Positions 9,073 through 16,609 of a DNA stretch of 64,000 bases are shown piece after piece. The position numbers were made by a program, and so were the translations under genes. Under the pieces are notes generated by a model, which had not been told where the DNA came from, made no database searches, and saw only the letters and a program-made list of their open reading frames with translations. Position 1 is the first letter of the stretch; every line of letters starts with the position of its first letter. The DNA is from Limnohabitans sp. B9-3 (GTDB taxonomy: Bacteria; Pseudomonadota; Gammaproteobacteria; Burkholderiales; Burkholderiaceae_C), in assembly GCF_002778325.1 (NCBI RefSeq), contig NZ_NESI01000012.1, forward strand, positions 26,964-90,963. The letters run 5' to 3'.

Positions 9073-9852
9073 ATGGATTTGAGAATCAAGGGGCGTGTTG
9101 CCCTGGTGTGTGCATCAACCAGTGGCATCGGATTGGCGTGCGCCACCGCATTAGCACGTGAAGGTGTGAAGGTATTCATCAACGGCCGTGATGAAGCACG
9201 GCTCGCGCATGCACAGCAATTCATTCAAAAATCGACGGGCAACGATGTGTCGACCGTGTGCGCCAACATCAACCTCGCTGAGGGGCGGGCCAAAATTTTT
9301 GAGGCGTGCCCAACGCCAGATATCTTGATCAACAACAACGCGGGCCCCACGCCTGGAAAGTTTCAGGATTGGGATGAGGCACAGTGGTTGTCTGCATTGA
9401 ATGGCAATCTGCTCGCCCCCATCTTCATGATTCAAGGCTACGTGGCAGGCATGCAAGCGCGTAAGTTTGGTCGAATCGTCAATGTGACTTCCGCCATGGT
9501 GAAGTCCCCTCGCATTCACCAAGGCTTATCCACCACCGCACGAACTGGATTGACGGCATTTTGCAAAGCCTTGTCCATTGACGTTGCACGCGATAACGTC
9601 ACTATCAACAATCTGCTGCCCGAGCGCATTGACACGGGGCGACTGAAGCAGATGGTCGAGCGCATGGTTGTTTTGGAGTCCATCACCGCCGAAGAAGCAC
9701 GGCTCAAGATCGCCGACACGATTGCTGCTAAACGCTTTGGCACGCCTGAAGAGTTTGGTGATGCATGCGCTTTTATTTGCAGCGCGCAAGCGGGCTATAT
9801 CTCTGGGCAAAACATTCAATTAGACGGCGGCTCTTATCCGGGGCTCATTTAA
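9073..9852 (+). CDS. Atypical SDR family oxidoreductase lacking the Tyr-x3-Lys pair
   Basis: The 259-residue protein has the SDR fold: a cofactor loop ASTSGIG (residues 14-20), an NNNAGP element, catalytic-type Ser140 in VNVTSAM, and the C-terminal YISGQNIQLDGG. At the active site, however, the sequence reads S153-T-T-A-R157, so the usual Tyr is Ser and the usual Lys is Arg. A known subgroup of FabG-like SDRs has such replacements, and their reaction is poorly defined. It is the last gene of the cluster, and its 3' end overlaps the stump of a relE toxin gene on the other strand. Confidence 0.87.
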   Translation: MDLRIKGRVALVCASTSGIGLACATALAREGVKVFINGRDEARLAHAQQFIQKSTGNDVSTVCANINLAEGRAKIFEACPTPDILINNNAGPTPGKFQDWDEAQWLSALNGNLLAPIFMIQGYVAGMQARKFGRIVNVTSAMVKSPRIHQGLSTTARTGLTAFCKALSIDVARDNVTINNLLPERIDTGRLKQMVERMVVLESITAEEARLKIADTIAAKRFGTPEEFGDACAFICSAQAGYISGQNIQLDGGSYPGLI

Positions 9853-9931
9853 GTGCGCTCGTAAAAGTTAGGTTGAATTTTTTCCACTTCTTGAGCGTAA
9901 GCTCGTGAAACTCAAGACTGTAGGTCTTCAA
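9845..9931 (-). pseudogene. RelE-family toxin remnant (N-terminal stump only)
   Basis: Directly after the antitoxin gene, and overlapping its stop as in intact relBE pairs, a 28-codon frame starting at TTG 9931 reads MKTYSLEFHELTLKKWKKFN and stops at 9845. TYxLEF..xALKxWKKL is the normal N-terminus of RelE toxins, which are usually about 85-95 residues. The rest of the toxin, including its catalytic C-terminal part, is missing; the frame runs into the 3' end of the SDR gene instead. The deletion junction therefore lies near 9850-9870. I see this directly, but family assignment rests on only about 20 residues. Confidence 0.65.
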
Positions 9932-10172
9932 GTTTCACCTTGACCGTTTTGCCACCGGCACGGGCTTTGACGATTTTGGTCAGGGCTGCGTCTTCTAATT
10001 TCTTGAGCATGTCCTCATAGGTTGCCGCTGAAATCAAATAGGCCGCAGGTTTGTTGTGGTTCAAAACAGCAACAGGGGACTGGGTAGCAACCTCAATCAC
10101 TTCGGCTGGGTTACGCCGCAATTCGGTCATGCCGACCGTATTTCGGGCAAAAATGGGTTGAGTGATGGACAT
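9912..10172 (-). CDS. Phd/YefM family antitoxin, orphaned
   Basis: This 86-residue protein has the Phd/YefM layout: an N-terminal DNA-binding fold (MTELRRNPAEVIEVATQSPVAVLNHNKPAAYLISAATYEDML) and a charged C-terminal tail that would wrap a RelE-type toxin. Antitoxins of this class repress their own promoter and neutralise an mRNA-cleaving toxin. Here the toxin has been reduced to the 28-codon stump at 9845-9931, so the antitoxin is an orphan. It may persist as a repressor or as an anti-addiction factor against a related toxin elsewhere in the genome. Confidence 0.88.
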   Translation of the reverse strand: MSITQPIFARNTVGMTELRRNPAEVIEVATQSPVAVLNHNKPAAYLISAATYEDMLKKLEDAALTKIVKARAGGKTVKVKLEDLQS

Positions 10173-10549
10173 AATTTAGCGCTTTAAAAAGCATAGCATT
10201 TGATGCGTTTTTTGATGGTGTCAAGTGTCAAACGTAATGGTTTTTTTATGAGAAGTGTCTAGAAATATGGGGGAATGCCACATATGAAAACAACGGACAG
10301 CGCACTTTTAGGCGCTAGGACTACACAGACTAGCTGGCGCTGGGTTCAACCGCAGGTCGGCTGATTTCGTGCAAATGCTTAACTTAAGGTTTTCAGCGTG
10401 AGCGTAAATCAAATCGACACTCTCCCAGCGCCTGCCAAAAATAGTCGGCAAACTAGCTTTTACAGAGCCCACAAAGCAAAAACGCACGATGGGTAGATCG
10501 TGCGTTTTTGATGAGGTGATCGTATGGCTTAAGCAATACGAATTATTAG
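10173..10549. other. 377-base gap without a convincing gene
   Basis: This stretch holds the promoter side of the antitoxin gene, a strong hairpin near its right end (listed separately) and a T/A-rich stretch (10220-10280) ending in a motif reminiscent of an insertion-sequence terminus (see findings). A minus-strand frame of 84 codons (10308-10562) has no recognisable family, no good ribosome site and overlaps the end of the lipoprotein gene, so I do not call it. Confidence 0.5.
10481..10508 (-). terminator. Rho-independent terminator after the lipoprotein gene
   Basis: AACGCACGAT (10481-10490) and ATCGTGCGTT (10497-10506) form a perfect ten-base stem with a six-base loop. On the minus strand the stem is followed by a run of five T. 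It sits about 45 bases beyond the stop of the gene at 10550-11026. The plus strand also has T residues after the stem, so it may work in both directions. Confidence 0.8.
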
Positions 10550-11026
10550 CTACTGTTGCCAAGCATTCACCACAGCGGAAGTGACGTTATGAAAAATTTT
10601 CCCTGACATTGGCGGACAGTTCTCGGAGTAACCAGACCCAGAAACATTAAATAAAGTTTCGTTGGTTTTTACATCGACTAACTCGGCTGTAAGGTGACTA
10701 AATCTAAAACCGCCACCAAAACATCTGGTCATCGGGTCCAGTGGTGCGTAACCATCTATAACCAACACATATCGAGCAGTCGACTCGCTGAACTCTTCAA
10801 CTTTGCTATCGCTAACTTGCTCACGTACTCGCTTTTGACTTGCCCACCGCAATATCTGAAATCCGTTTTGACGCAATCGATTTTCGATTTCAACAACCCA
10901 TGGAGTTCGGGGTGCGTCAAGCGCGATAACTTTAGGGCCTTCAATCTTTCGCTCAACAATCACTGTTGACGAGTTGTGGGCGCACCCAACAAGACAGAGA
11001 AACAGTAGCAAGCTGAGTAATTTCAT
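10550..11026 (-). CDS. Small predicted lipoprotein, function unknown
   Basis: The 158-residue product begins with a type II signal peptide (MKLLSLLLFLCLVGC) whose lipobox LVGC places the lipidated Cys at residue 15, so it should be anchored to a membrane, probably the outer one. The mature part (IENRLRQNGFQILRWASQ, YVLVIDGYAPLD, FSHLTAELVDVKTNETLF) resembles small periplasmic alpha/beta lipoproteins of unknown role. I recognise no enzyme motif. Its base composition is AT-richer than its neighbours. It stands alone between panD and the antitoxin gene, with its own terminator. Confidence 0.75.
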   Translation of the reverse strand: MKLLSLLLFLCLVGCAHNSSTVIVERKIEGPKVIALDAPRTPWVVEIENRLRQNGFQILRWASQKRVREQVSDSKVEEFSESTARYVLVIDGYAPLDPMTRCFGGGFRFSHLTAELVDVKTNETLFNVSGSGYSENCPPMSGKIFHNVTSAVVNAWQQ

Positions 11027-11081
11027 TTAATGCTTTCGAATGGTGATCGTGCGTTGATTGATATGGGCGGGCTAAATCAGC

Positions 11082-11486
11082 TCAACACTCATCCGCTCCA
11101 TGCCCAGGCGCAGCCTGCGTGGGCACATGGTGTCGCAAGCCCACTTGCTGGTTCTTCTCATCCACAAACACCAGCTGAGGTTCATGCTTAGCCACTTGAT
11201 CCTCATGCACTTGCGCAAACGAAGCAATGATCAACAAGTCACCCACGCTGGCGCGGCGTGCTGCAGAGCCGTTGACCGAAATCATGCCCGAGCCACGCTC
11301 GCCTTTGATGGCGTAGGTGATGAATCGTTCGCCGTTGTTGATATTCCAGATGTGGACTTGTTCGTTTTCACAAATGTTGGCGGCGTCCAGCAGGTTTTCA
11401 TCGATGGCGCAGGAGCCCTCGTAATGCAATTCGCACTGGGTGGTGGCTACGCGGTGAATTTTGGATTTGAGCAGGGTGCGGAACAT
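11082..11486 (-). CDS. panD: Aspartate 1-decarboxylase
   Basis: From the ATG at 11486 the proenzyme is 134 residues, close to the usual 126-136; an upstream frame to 11522 would add 12 non-conserved residues. It opens [13 protein letters not shown] and has the self-cleavage site Gly24-Ser25 in HYEGSC, where Ser25 becomes the pyruvoyl group. The enzyme makes beta-alanine from aspartate for pantothenate and coenzyme A synthesis. It sits 52 bases after the last gene of the aromatic amine dehydrogenase cluster on the same strand, so some read-through is possible, but functionally it is a stand-alone housekeeping gene. Confidence 0.95.
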   Translation of the reverse strand: MFRTLLKSKIHRVATTQCELHYEGSCAIDENLLDAANICENEQVHIWNINNGERFITYAIKGERGSGMISVNGSAARRASVGDLLIIASFAQVHEDQVAKHEPQLVFVDEKNQQVGLRHHVPTQAAPGHGADEC

Positions 11487-11538
11487 GGCAAAACAGGTTG
11501 AATCTAACAATCCCGCCATCATAGTGGCCCCCCGCTTA

Positions 11539-12018
11539 TCAATCAGGGCTGGCTGGGTGTGGCTCAGTGGCCAGTAGGCGGGCGCGTGTGGCCATCACAT
11601 CGCTCAAGGGGTTGGCCCGTGCTGCCGCAATTTCAAGGCTTGTGTAGGGCACAAAGGTTTGCGGCGCGATGTCGGTGGCCAAGGTGGTCAGCACCCAGTT
11701 GGTGACTTGGGCTACGTCTTTGTCATTCAGGCCTGAACCCATCACGCCGGGGACTTGAACCAAAAATTTACGGCCTTCGGGGTGTTGTAAAAATCGGCCT
11801 AAGCGCCGCATGTCGGGCACTTGCCCTTGCACAGAGCCAGAACCATCCATGCCGTGACAGCCTGCGCAGTGCAGCACATAGAGGCTGCGTGGGCTGCTGG
11901 TTTTGGCGACCGACTCTGCATGGAGCCGCACAGGGGCAGCGGTACCCAACACACCCGCGCCGGTCAAAGTGGCACACAGGCTGGTCAGTACTGTCGCAAA
12001 GGCGTTGCGCAGTCGCAT
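11539..12018 (-). CDS. Exported monohaem cytochrome c (second of two)
   Basis: The 159-residue precursor has a hydrophobic leader and one haem site, C51-AG-C54-H55 in [16 protein letters not shown]. Met residues in [11 protein letters not shown] are candidates for the sixth haem ligand. Its ATG follows the stop of the preceding cytochrome gene without a gap, so both are made from the aau transcript. It probably carries electrons from the quinoprotein dehydrogenase or from the first cytochrome toward a terminal oxidase. The long C-terminal tail after about residue 125 is unusual. Confidence 0.85.
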   Translation of the reverse strand: MRLRNAFATVLTSLCATLTGAGVLGTAAPVRLHAESVAKTSSPRSLYVLHCAGCHGMDGSGSVQGQVPDMRRLGRFLQHPEGRKFLVQVPGVMGSGLNDKDVAQVTNWVLTTLATDIAPQTFVPYTSLEIAAARANPLSDVMATRARLLATEPHPASPD

Positions 12019-12474
12019 TCAGCGTAAGCCCAATAAGGCTTGTCGTTTTTGGCGCGTTTGAGGTGGGCTACCTGCCGTTTGTCGGGCGGTCGCCAGTTCG
12101 GCGGCGGTGTAGGGTGGCTCGCCTTCGGCGCTGTTTTGCAACACACGCACATGTTGGGCCAGCAATGCTAAGGCCGCATCGTCGAGTTGTGACGCAAAGG
12201 CAGGCATGCTGCCCACAAACACTTGACCATTCACCTCAATTCGACCCGACAGGCCCTTGGTCAAAACGGTGGGCAAGTATTGGCGGTCTTTGCCCAAGGT
12301 TGGCCAGTGCGCGCCTTTGAGCGCAGGGGCCAAGCCGACCGTGCCGCTGCCGTCGGCTTGGTGGCACGCGCTGCAATGCGCTTCAAACAAGGCAGCCCCT
12401 GGGGTTTGTGCCCAAAGGCTTTGACTGGCGAAAGCGCAGGCGAGTGCGAGCAGACGATGCCGCCACCCCATCAT
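12019..12474 (-). CDS. Exported monohaem cytochrome c (first of two), likely electron acceptor of the amine dehydrogenase
   Basis: The real start is the ATG at 12474, overlapping the stop of the small-subunit gene (ATGA); the open frame continues to 12783 but only as a shadow of that gene. The 151-residue precursor has a signal peptide ending near LWAQ, the haem site C34-SA-C37-H38, and a likely Met ligand in VGSMPAF. The described aau cluster of Alcaligenes faecalis also has a small periplasmic cytochrome c gene right after aauA. A tail rich in Thr, Gln and Arg follows the haem domain. Confidence 0.87.
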   Translation of the reverse strand: MMGWRHRLLALACAFASQSLWAQTPGAALFEAHCSACHQADGSGTVGLAPALKGAHWPTLGKDRQYLPTVLTKGLSGRIEVNGQVFVGSMPAFASQLDDAALALLAQHVRVLQNSAEGEPPYTAAELATARQTAGSPPQTRQKRQALLGLR

Positions 12475-13007
12475 GCCAACCCCACGATGATTGAGGTGGT
12501 GCAGTGGAACATTGAGCTGGTGTTGGCCATGCACCAGTTGATGTCGTTGTGCACACCCAGCCGGTAGCCGGGGCGTTCGCGCTCGTTGTTGTTGCACAAG
12601 CATTCGCCGCACGAGCCTTTGCCGCAACAGTCGTTGTAAGACACCAAATAGTGGCGTTCGTCTTCTGGGTTCAAGCAGGTGCCTACCCAGCTCACCTTGG
12701 ACGCTTCGGTGCCCGGCGGGCATTGCGTCAGCGAGCCACCGCAGCAGGTGCACAAGTAGCCGTCGAATGCGCAGTAGCGCCAATACTCACATTGCGTAGG
12801 GTCTAAGTTGGGTGCGGCCTTTTTGGGTTGCGCCGCGTTGGTTGACATGAACTGTCCGCTGCGGTCAAACGGCAGCATGGGCAACACCGCACCACCCACC
12901 AAGGCAACGCCAATTTTGGCGATGAGGCTGCGTCGTCCGTGGTTGTGGGCCACGTTGCGCACCGAGCGTTCGGTGAATCGGTCCAGAAGTTTTAAAAGCC
13001 ATTGCAT
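12471..13007 (-). CDS. aauA: Aromatic amine dehydrogenase small (TTQ) subunit
   Basis: The 178-residue precursor has a twin-arginine signal (GRRSLIAKIGVALVGG) and a Cys-rich mature part with the fingerprint of amine dehydrogenase light chains: CEYWRYCAFDG, CTCCGGS, SYNDCCGKGSCGECLC. Trp107 and Trp158, 51 residues apart as in methylamine dehydrogenase, would form tryptophan tryptophylquinone. Asp82 matches the catalytic and Asp126 the cofactor-forming aspartate. The tail (RERPGYRL, HNDINWCMAN, FHCTTS, VGLA) is closer to AADH than to MauA as I remember them, so I call it AauA. It deaminates amines such as tyramine in the periplasm. Confidence 0.85.
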   Translation of the reverse strand: MQWLLKLLDRFTERSVRNVAHNHGRRSLIAKIGVALVGGAVLPMLPFDRSGQFMSTNAAQPKKAAPNLDPTQCEYWRYCAFDGYLCTCCGGSLTQCPPGTEASKVSWVGTCLNPEDERHYLVSYNDCCGKGSCGECLCNNNERERPGYRLGVHNDINWCMANTSSMFHCTTSIIVGLA

Positions 13008-13019
13008 GACCGAACTCCT

Positions 13020-13610
13020 TTATGCGGGCGAGCCGCTGAGGTATTGCTGAATCGTGGGGGTTTGCATGTCGTGCGCGTTGAGTAAGCTGTCGAGTTGTTC
13101 GCGCGAATTCACCAAACCCTTAGACACCACCACGCCTTGTTTGTCGAGCAACACAGCGTAGGGCAAGCGCGACACGCGGTACTCCATGCCGAGTTGGGTC
13201 GACAGCACATAAGGCATGTCGCCCAAACCTTGTTGTTGCACAAACTGCAAATGCTCAGACGCTTCGCCATCGCTGGCCAAGACGATGCGCAATTGTTGAC
13301 GCTCGTCCTGTGCGACGGCCTTGAGTACGGGCAGCAGTTTTTTGCACACAGGGCAAGTGGGCGACAAGAAGAACACCAAGTTGGGTAAGGCTTGGTCGCC
13401 ACCAATTTGCACCACTTCCGATTGGATGCCCGTCAGCTGAAACACCGGCGAGGGGGCGCCCACGGGTGGGCCCGAGTCGGTGACTAAGGCACCCATGGGC
13501 GCGACGCGCTCAAACAACACACCCACTTGCCGCGAGATGGCCCACAACAGCACAGCCAACACCAGCACCGCGACCCACAACAAGACCACAGAAATTGTCA
13601 AAGCGTTCAT
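13020..13610 (-). CDS. mauD: Amine dehydrogenase maturation protein MauD/AauD
   Basis: The ATG at 13610 overlaps the stop of the upstream E gene (TGATG), giving 196 residues; the frame is open to 14126 but the extension is a shadow of mauE. It has one N-terminal membrane helix (ISVVLLWVAVLVLAVLLWAI) and a periplasmic thioredoxin fold with the active-site pair C86-P-V-C89. MauD proteins guide formation of the several disulfides of the TTQ subunit. Gene order B-E-D-A matches described mau/aau clusters. Confidence 0.9.
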   Translation of the reverse strand: MNALTISVVLLWVAVLVLAVLLWAISRQVGVLFERVAPMGALVTDSGPPVGAPSPVFQLTGIQSEVVQIGGDQALPNLVFFLSPTCPVCKKLLPVLKAVAQDERQQLRIVLASDGEASEHLQFVQQQGLGDMPYVLSTQLGMEYRVSRLPYAVLLDKQGVVVSKGLVNSREQLDSLLNAHDMQTPTIQQYLSGSPA

Positions 13611-14152
13611 CACAAGCTCCCAGAAAACAGACGCTGGCGCAGCAAAGCTTGCTGCATCAGTACTTGGTGAATGGCGGTGTAGAGCACCACCATCAGCAAC
13701 ACGGCGGCCACCACCACGCCAAAGTCGACCCAGACCAACTCGCGCATGTCGGCGGGTTGACTGGCGGTCCATGCCAAGGCGACCAGCAAAGTGTTTCGCA
13801 ATACCAACACCCACGACACGGGCAGGGCTTGGCCGCCACAGCCGCAGTCGATCACACGGCGTTGCAGCAATTGCAAGGCCATGGCCAAGGCGTAAACGCC
13901 CAAGAGCAGTGCGGCCAAGCCAGCGCCTAAGTTGCGCCATGGCGAAAGAAGTGCCACAGCGCTGAGGCTCTCTAGTGCGATCACCGCGCGTGCCACGATG
14001 GCACGTGCGTTCACAGGCACGCCGTAGCCTGCCAAGTGATGCACCAGTAAATCTAGGTCGGTCACTTTGAGCAGGGCTGCATGGGCAAACAACACGGTCA
14101 GTGCCGCTGCTGCAATCACGACCCACAGAGGGTTGTTCCAGATCATGTCCAT
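13610..14152 (-). CDS. mauE: Amine dehydrogenase maturation membrane protein MauE/AauE
   Basis: A 180-residue integral membrane protein with about four helices and the MauE/DoxX-like pattern: AALLKVTDLDLLVHHLAGYGV near the N-terminus and the conserved VIDCGCGG loop. MauE is needed with MauD for correct folding or disulfide formation of the quinone-bearing subunit. It starts nine bases after the stop of the large-subunit gene. Confidence 0.9.
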   Translation of the reverse strand: MDMIWNNPLWVVIAAAALTVLFAHAALLKVTDLDLLVHHLAGYGVPVNARAIVARAVIALESLSAVALLSPWRNLGAGLAALLLGVYALAMALQLLQRRVIDCGCGGQALPVSWVLVLRNTLLVALAWTASQPADMRELVWVDFGVVVAAVLLMVVLYTAIHQVLMQQALLRQRLFSGSL

Positions 14153-14161
14153 GTCGTGTTC

Positions 14162-15373
14162 CTAGTCGTGCGATTCAAGGTGCATGGACGACTCGCCCGC
14201 CTTGACGACCGTGGTTTGCACGCGCTTGGGGCCGGTGTCTGACCAGCGCCAAATGGTCATGCCGCCGCGTTCGCCATCTAAGCCCTGCAGACGTTGGCCG
14301 TCGCGTGAGAAGGTGAGCGAGATCGTGCCGCGTCCTGGCACCGTGCTTAGCCGTTTGCCGCTTTGCAGGTCAAAGGTCCACAGCTGTTGGGCAGGGCGCT
14401 TGTGTGTGCCTTCGCTGCCTTGGGCGTGCATGGCGACAACAAGGCGTTGGCCGCTGGGGTCGACCGCAAAGTTTTGGTAACCGCCCGGACGCCAGCCTTG
14501 ACGCGCTGCGGCGGCATTGACCAAGGAGCGTGTCTGACGCACAACGGCCACGGGGCCGCTGACATCGAGTTCGGTGAGTACGCCTTTAAAAGAGACAAAC
14601 CAATAACGGTCGCCCACTTGCTCTGCGTGGTGAAACCATGCATCCAGATCCGCGTCAAACAGCTGGGCGGTGGTTTGGCGATCCGTCACTTGGCCTTGTT
14701 CGTTGAGGGTGACCGTGGCCACTTTGCCGTCGCCGCACAGCATCGAAAAACGCATGGCATGTGTGGCCGATGGCAGCACGCCCCAGCAGCCGGGTGTGGC
14801 TACTTCGGTCAGTACTTTGCGTTGGTTCAAGTCCACCACGGTGATCGAGGTGGCGGGCGTCGCGTTTTGTACCAGCACCCAATTCCCTGTGCTGTTGGTG
14901 CGCACCAAGCCTCGGTAGTTGAGGGCTTGGGCACGTTTGGGCGGCAAGATCACCTCGTACTTAAAGCCCAAGGTTTCGGTGTCGTGCACCTCCAACACAT
15001 CGGTGCGATCACCGCGTGAACTGCGACTCAGATGTGTGGTGGCCACGTACAACTCGTGGGCTGCTGGATTGACGGTGAAATTGCCTGCGTAGGCGGTGGA
15101 CACCATGCCCAAGAACTTGCCCTGCTTGGCGTCAAACACTCGAATGCGGCCGTCAGAAATATGGCCAATCGCGATGTCGGCGACGTACACGCGTTGTGTG
15201 GCTTCTGGCGCGATGCGGCTGACTGTCAATGTCTCGGCAGGCAAGGGCTCCATGGCCACCCGCGCAGCGGGTGCAGCGTGACACAGCAACCCCGCAGCAG
15301 CCCACACCGCCCCAAGCGCGCTGTGGGTTAGCCAACGTGGCGCATGGCGTATGGTGAATATGTGCAAGGTCAC
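14162..15373 (-). CDS. aauB: Aromatic amine dehydrogenase large subunit
   Basis: I place the start at a GTG (15373) because AAGGAGGGG lies directly upstream and the product then begins with a clean signal peptide (VTLHIFTIRHAPRW, a hydrophobic stretch, then CHAAPAA). The frame is open to 15553, but that extension would overlap the divergent regulator gene. The mature 403-residue precursor is a seven-bladed beta-propeller with family motifs VYVADIAIGHISDGRIRVFD, TPGCWGVLP and FSMLCGDGK. It pairs with the AauA subunit as an alpha2beta2 periplasmic dehydrogenase. Confidence 0.87.
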   Translation of the reverse strand: MTLHIFTIRHAPRWLTHSALGAVWAAAGLLCHAAPAARVAMEPLPAETLTVSRIAPEATQRVYVADIAIGHISDGRIRVFDAKQGKFLGMVSTAYAGNFTVNPAAHELYVATTHLSRSSRGDRTDVLEVHDTETLGFKYEVILPPKRAQALNYRGLVRTNSTGNWVLVQNATPATSITVVDLNQRKVLTEVATPGCWGVLPSATHAMRFSMLCGDGKVATVTLNEQGQVTDRQTTAQLFDADLDAWFHHAEQVGDRYWFVSFKGVLTELDVSGPVAVVRQTRSLVNAAAARQGWRPGGYQNFAVDPSGQRLVVAMHAQGSEGTHKRPAQQLWTFDLQSGKRLSTVPGRGTISLTFSRDGQRLQGLDGERGGMTIWRWSDTGPKRVQTTVVKAGESSMHLESHD

Positions 15374-15376
15374 AAG

Positions 15377-15385
15377 CCCCTCCTT
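15377..15385 (-). promoter_or_regulatory. Strong Shine-Dalgarno that sets the aauB start
   Basis: Reading the minus strand, AAGGAGGGG ends three bases before the GTG at 15373. ATG codons further upstream at 15403 and 15388 lack an equally good site; this one decides the start. Confidence 0.7.
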
Positions 15386-15492
15386 CATCAAAATTTGTTT
15401 CATCCTAAGAAGGCGTGGGGCAGAGCCGCTATCGAGATTTGGCACAGTTGATTCGGGGTTTGTACTAGGGCGCAGCTGACTAAACTCACACC

Positions 15493-16488
15493 ATGTCCAA
15501 CACTTGTGTTTCTGACCACCGCTTGGGGGGCCCCGCCACGCAGCCTTGGTCACGCTTTGTCACCACCCATGATGCGCATGAGCAAGCGCAGGCGCAAGCG
15601 GGCTGGTCGCTGCAGTACGACCAAATGTCGTGCGGCAAATTTGCGGGCCAAGTTCACCTCATGCAATTGCCAGGCGTGAGCTTGGTGCATGAGGGCGCCA
15701 ACCAGGCCATTCGGCAGCGCGGTGATTTGGGGGACGACAGTTATTTGTTTGCCTTGCCAGCTTCGGCAAACGCTGGGTCGGCCTTGTTCTCTGGCGCAAC
15801 GGTCGGGCAGCACGACATCATGGTCGGCCCTAGCGATGGCCTCGATTTGTGCAGCCCTGCCCATTTCAATTTGATTGGCATCGTGGTGGATGCCGAGCTG
15901 TTGGAGTCGTTGTGGGCGCGTACCCATCACCCGTCGATGGCGGCGTGGGTGTCGCAGCAGCGCGTGGTGTCGATTGGCGCTGACCGAGCGCAGCGTTTGC
16001 TGGCTTTGCACCATCAAATTTTTGAATGTAGCCAATCGGGATTGCCACTGGCTGCCAATACCAAGGCGCTGGAGACTTTGCGTGACGATGTGATTTTGGA
16101 ATGGGTTGACACTTTGCCCTCGTTTTGCGACTTGTCTGACGTGCGTGCCACCAGCATGCGCAAAGCCGTGGTGCACCGAGCCTGTGAGTGGATGCTGCAA
16201 ACCAGCGACGACGAAGCACTGTCCATGCTCGACATTTGCAAACGTGTGGGCGTGAGCAGCCGCAAGCTCAATTACTGTTTCCAAGAAATTTTGGGCATGA
16301 GCCCGATGAAGTACCAGCGCATCACGCGGCTCAACCGGACGCAGCAAGCGCTCAAGCAAGCCCATGACGGACAAAGCGTGTTTGACATCGCTTCGCGCTG
16401 GGGCTTTTGGCACATGGGGCAGTTTTCGCAAGACTACAAACGCCTCTTTGGTGAGCTGCCCTCGACCACCTTACGGGCTTCTGCATAA
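15493..16488 (+). CDS. AraC family transcriptional regulator, divergent from the aau cluster
   Basis: The 331-residue protein has a variable N-terminal sensing domain and a C-terminal double helix-turn-helix of the AraC/XylS type (about residues 225-325), including DICKRVGVSSRKLNYCFQEILG, SPMKYQRITRLN and FDIASRWGFWHMGQFSQDYKRLFGELP. It faces the amine dehydrogenase genes across 119 bases. A role as amine-responsive activator of that operon is a reasonable inference from position, not something the sequence proves. Confidence 0.88.
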   Translation: MSNTCVSDHRLGGPATQPWSRFVTTHDAHEQAQAQAGWSLQYDQMSCGKFAGQVHLMQLPGVSLVHEGANQAIRQRGDLGDDSYLFALPASANAGSALFSGATVGQHDIMVGPSDGLDLCSPAHFNLIGIVVDAELLESLWARTHHPSMAAWVSQQRVVSIGADRAQRLLALHHQIFECSQSGLPLAANTKALETLRDDVILEWVDTLPSFCDLSDVRATSMRKAVVHRACEWMLQTSDDEALSMLDICKRVGVSSRKLNYCFQEILGMSPMKYQRITRLNRTQQALKQAHDGQSVFDIASRWGFWHMGQFSQDYKRLFGELPSTTLRASA

Positions 16489-16533
16489 CGCCCTTTTGAA
16501 TTGGGCGCGGGTAATCCCGATCATGAAATTGCC

Positions 16534-16562
16534 AATTTTTGATAGCTCTTGCGCCGCGGCGC
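16534..16562. repeat. Possible dispersed intergenic element plus palindrome
   Basis: TTTTTGATAGCTCTTGCGC resembles the short GATAGCT-centred intergenic motif that I recall from many Comamonadaceae genomes, and it runs into the palindrome GCGCCGCGGCGC (16551-16562). No second copy was noticed in this window, so this rests on memory only. Confidence 0.3.
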
Positions 16563-16609
16563 GGCCATGCTTGGGGTTTTGACACACCTCGTCTTTGCGA
16601 AGGACTCTT

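Noticed and set aside
10308..10562. Minus-strand frame of 84 codons in the large gap
   Set aside because: No ribosome site, no family resemblance, overlaps the lipoprotein gene end and spans the terminator hairpin.
12019..12783. Long N-terminal extension of the first cytochrome c
   Set aside because: The extension is antiparallel-free shadow of aauA with Arg/Leu-rich composition; the signal peptide starts at 12474.
13020..14126. Long N-terminal extension of mauD (368 codons)
   Set aside because: The extra 172 codons are an Arg-rich shadow of mauE; the ATG at 13610 overlaps the mauE stop and starts a normal MauD.
15550..16431. Minus-strand 293-codon frame opposite the AraC regulator
   Set aside because: It is His/Arg-rich and antisense to a gene with a clear AraC DNA-binding domain.
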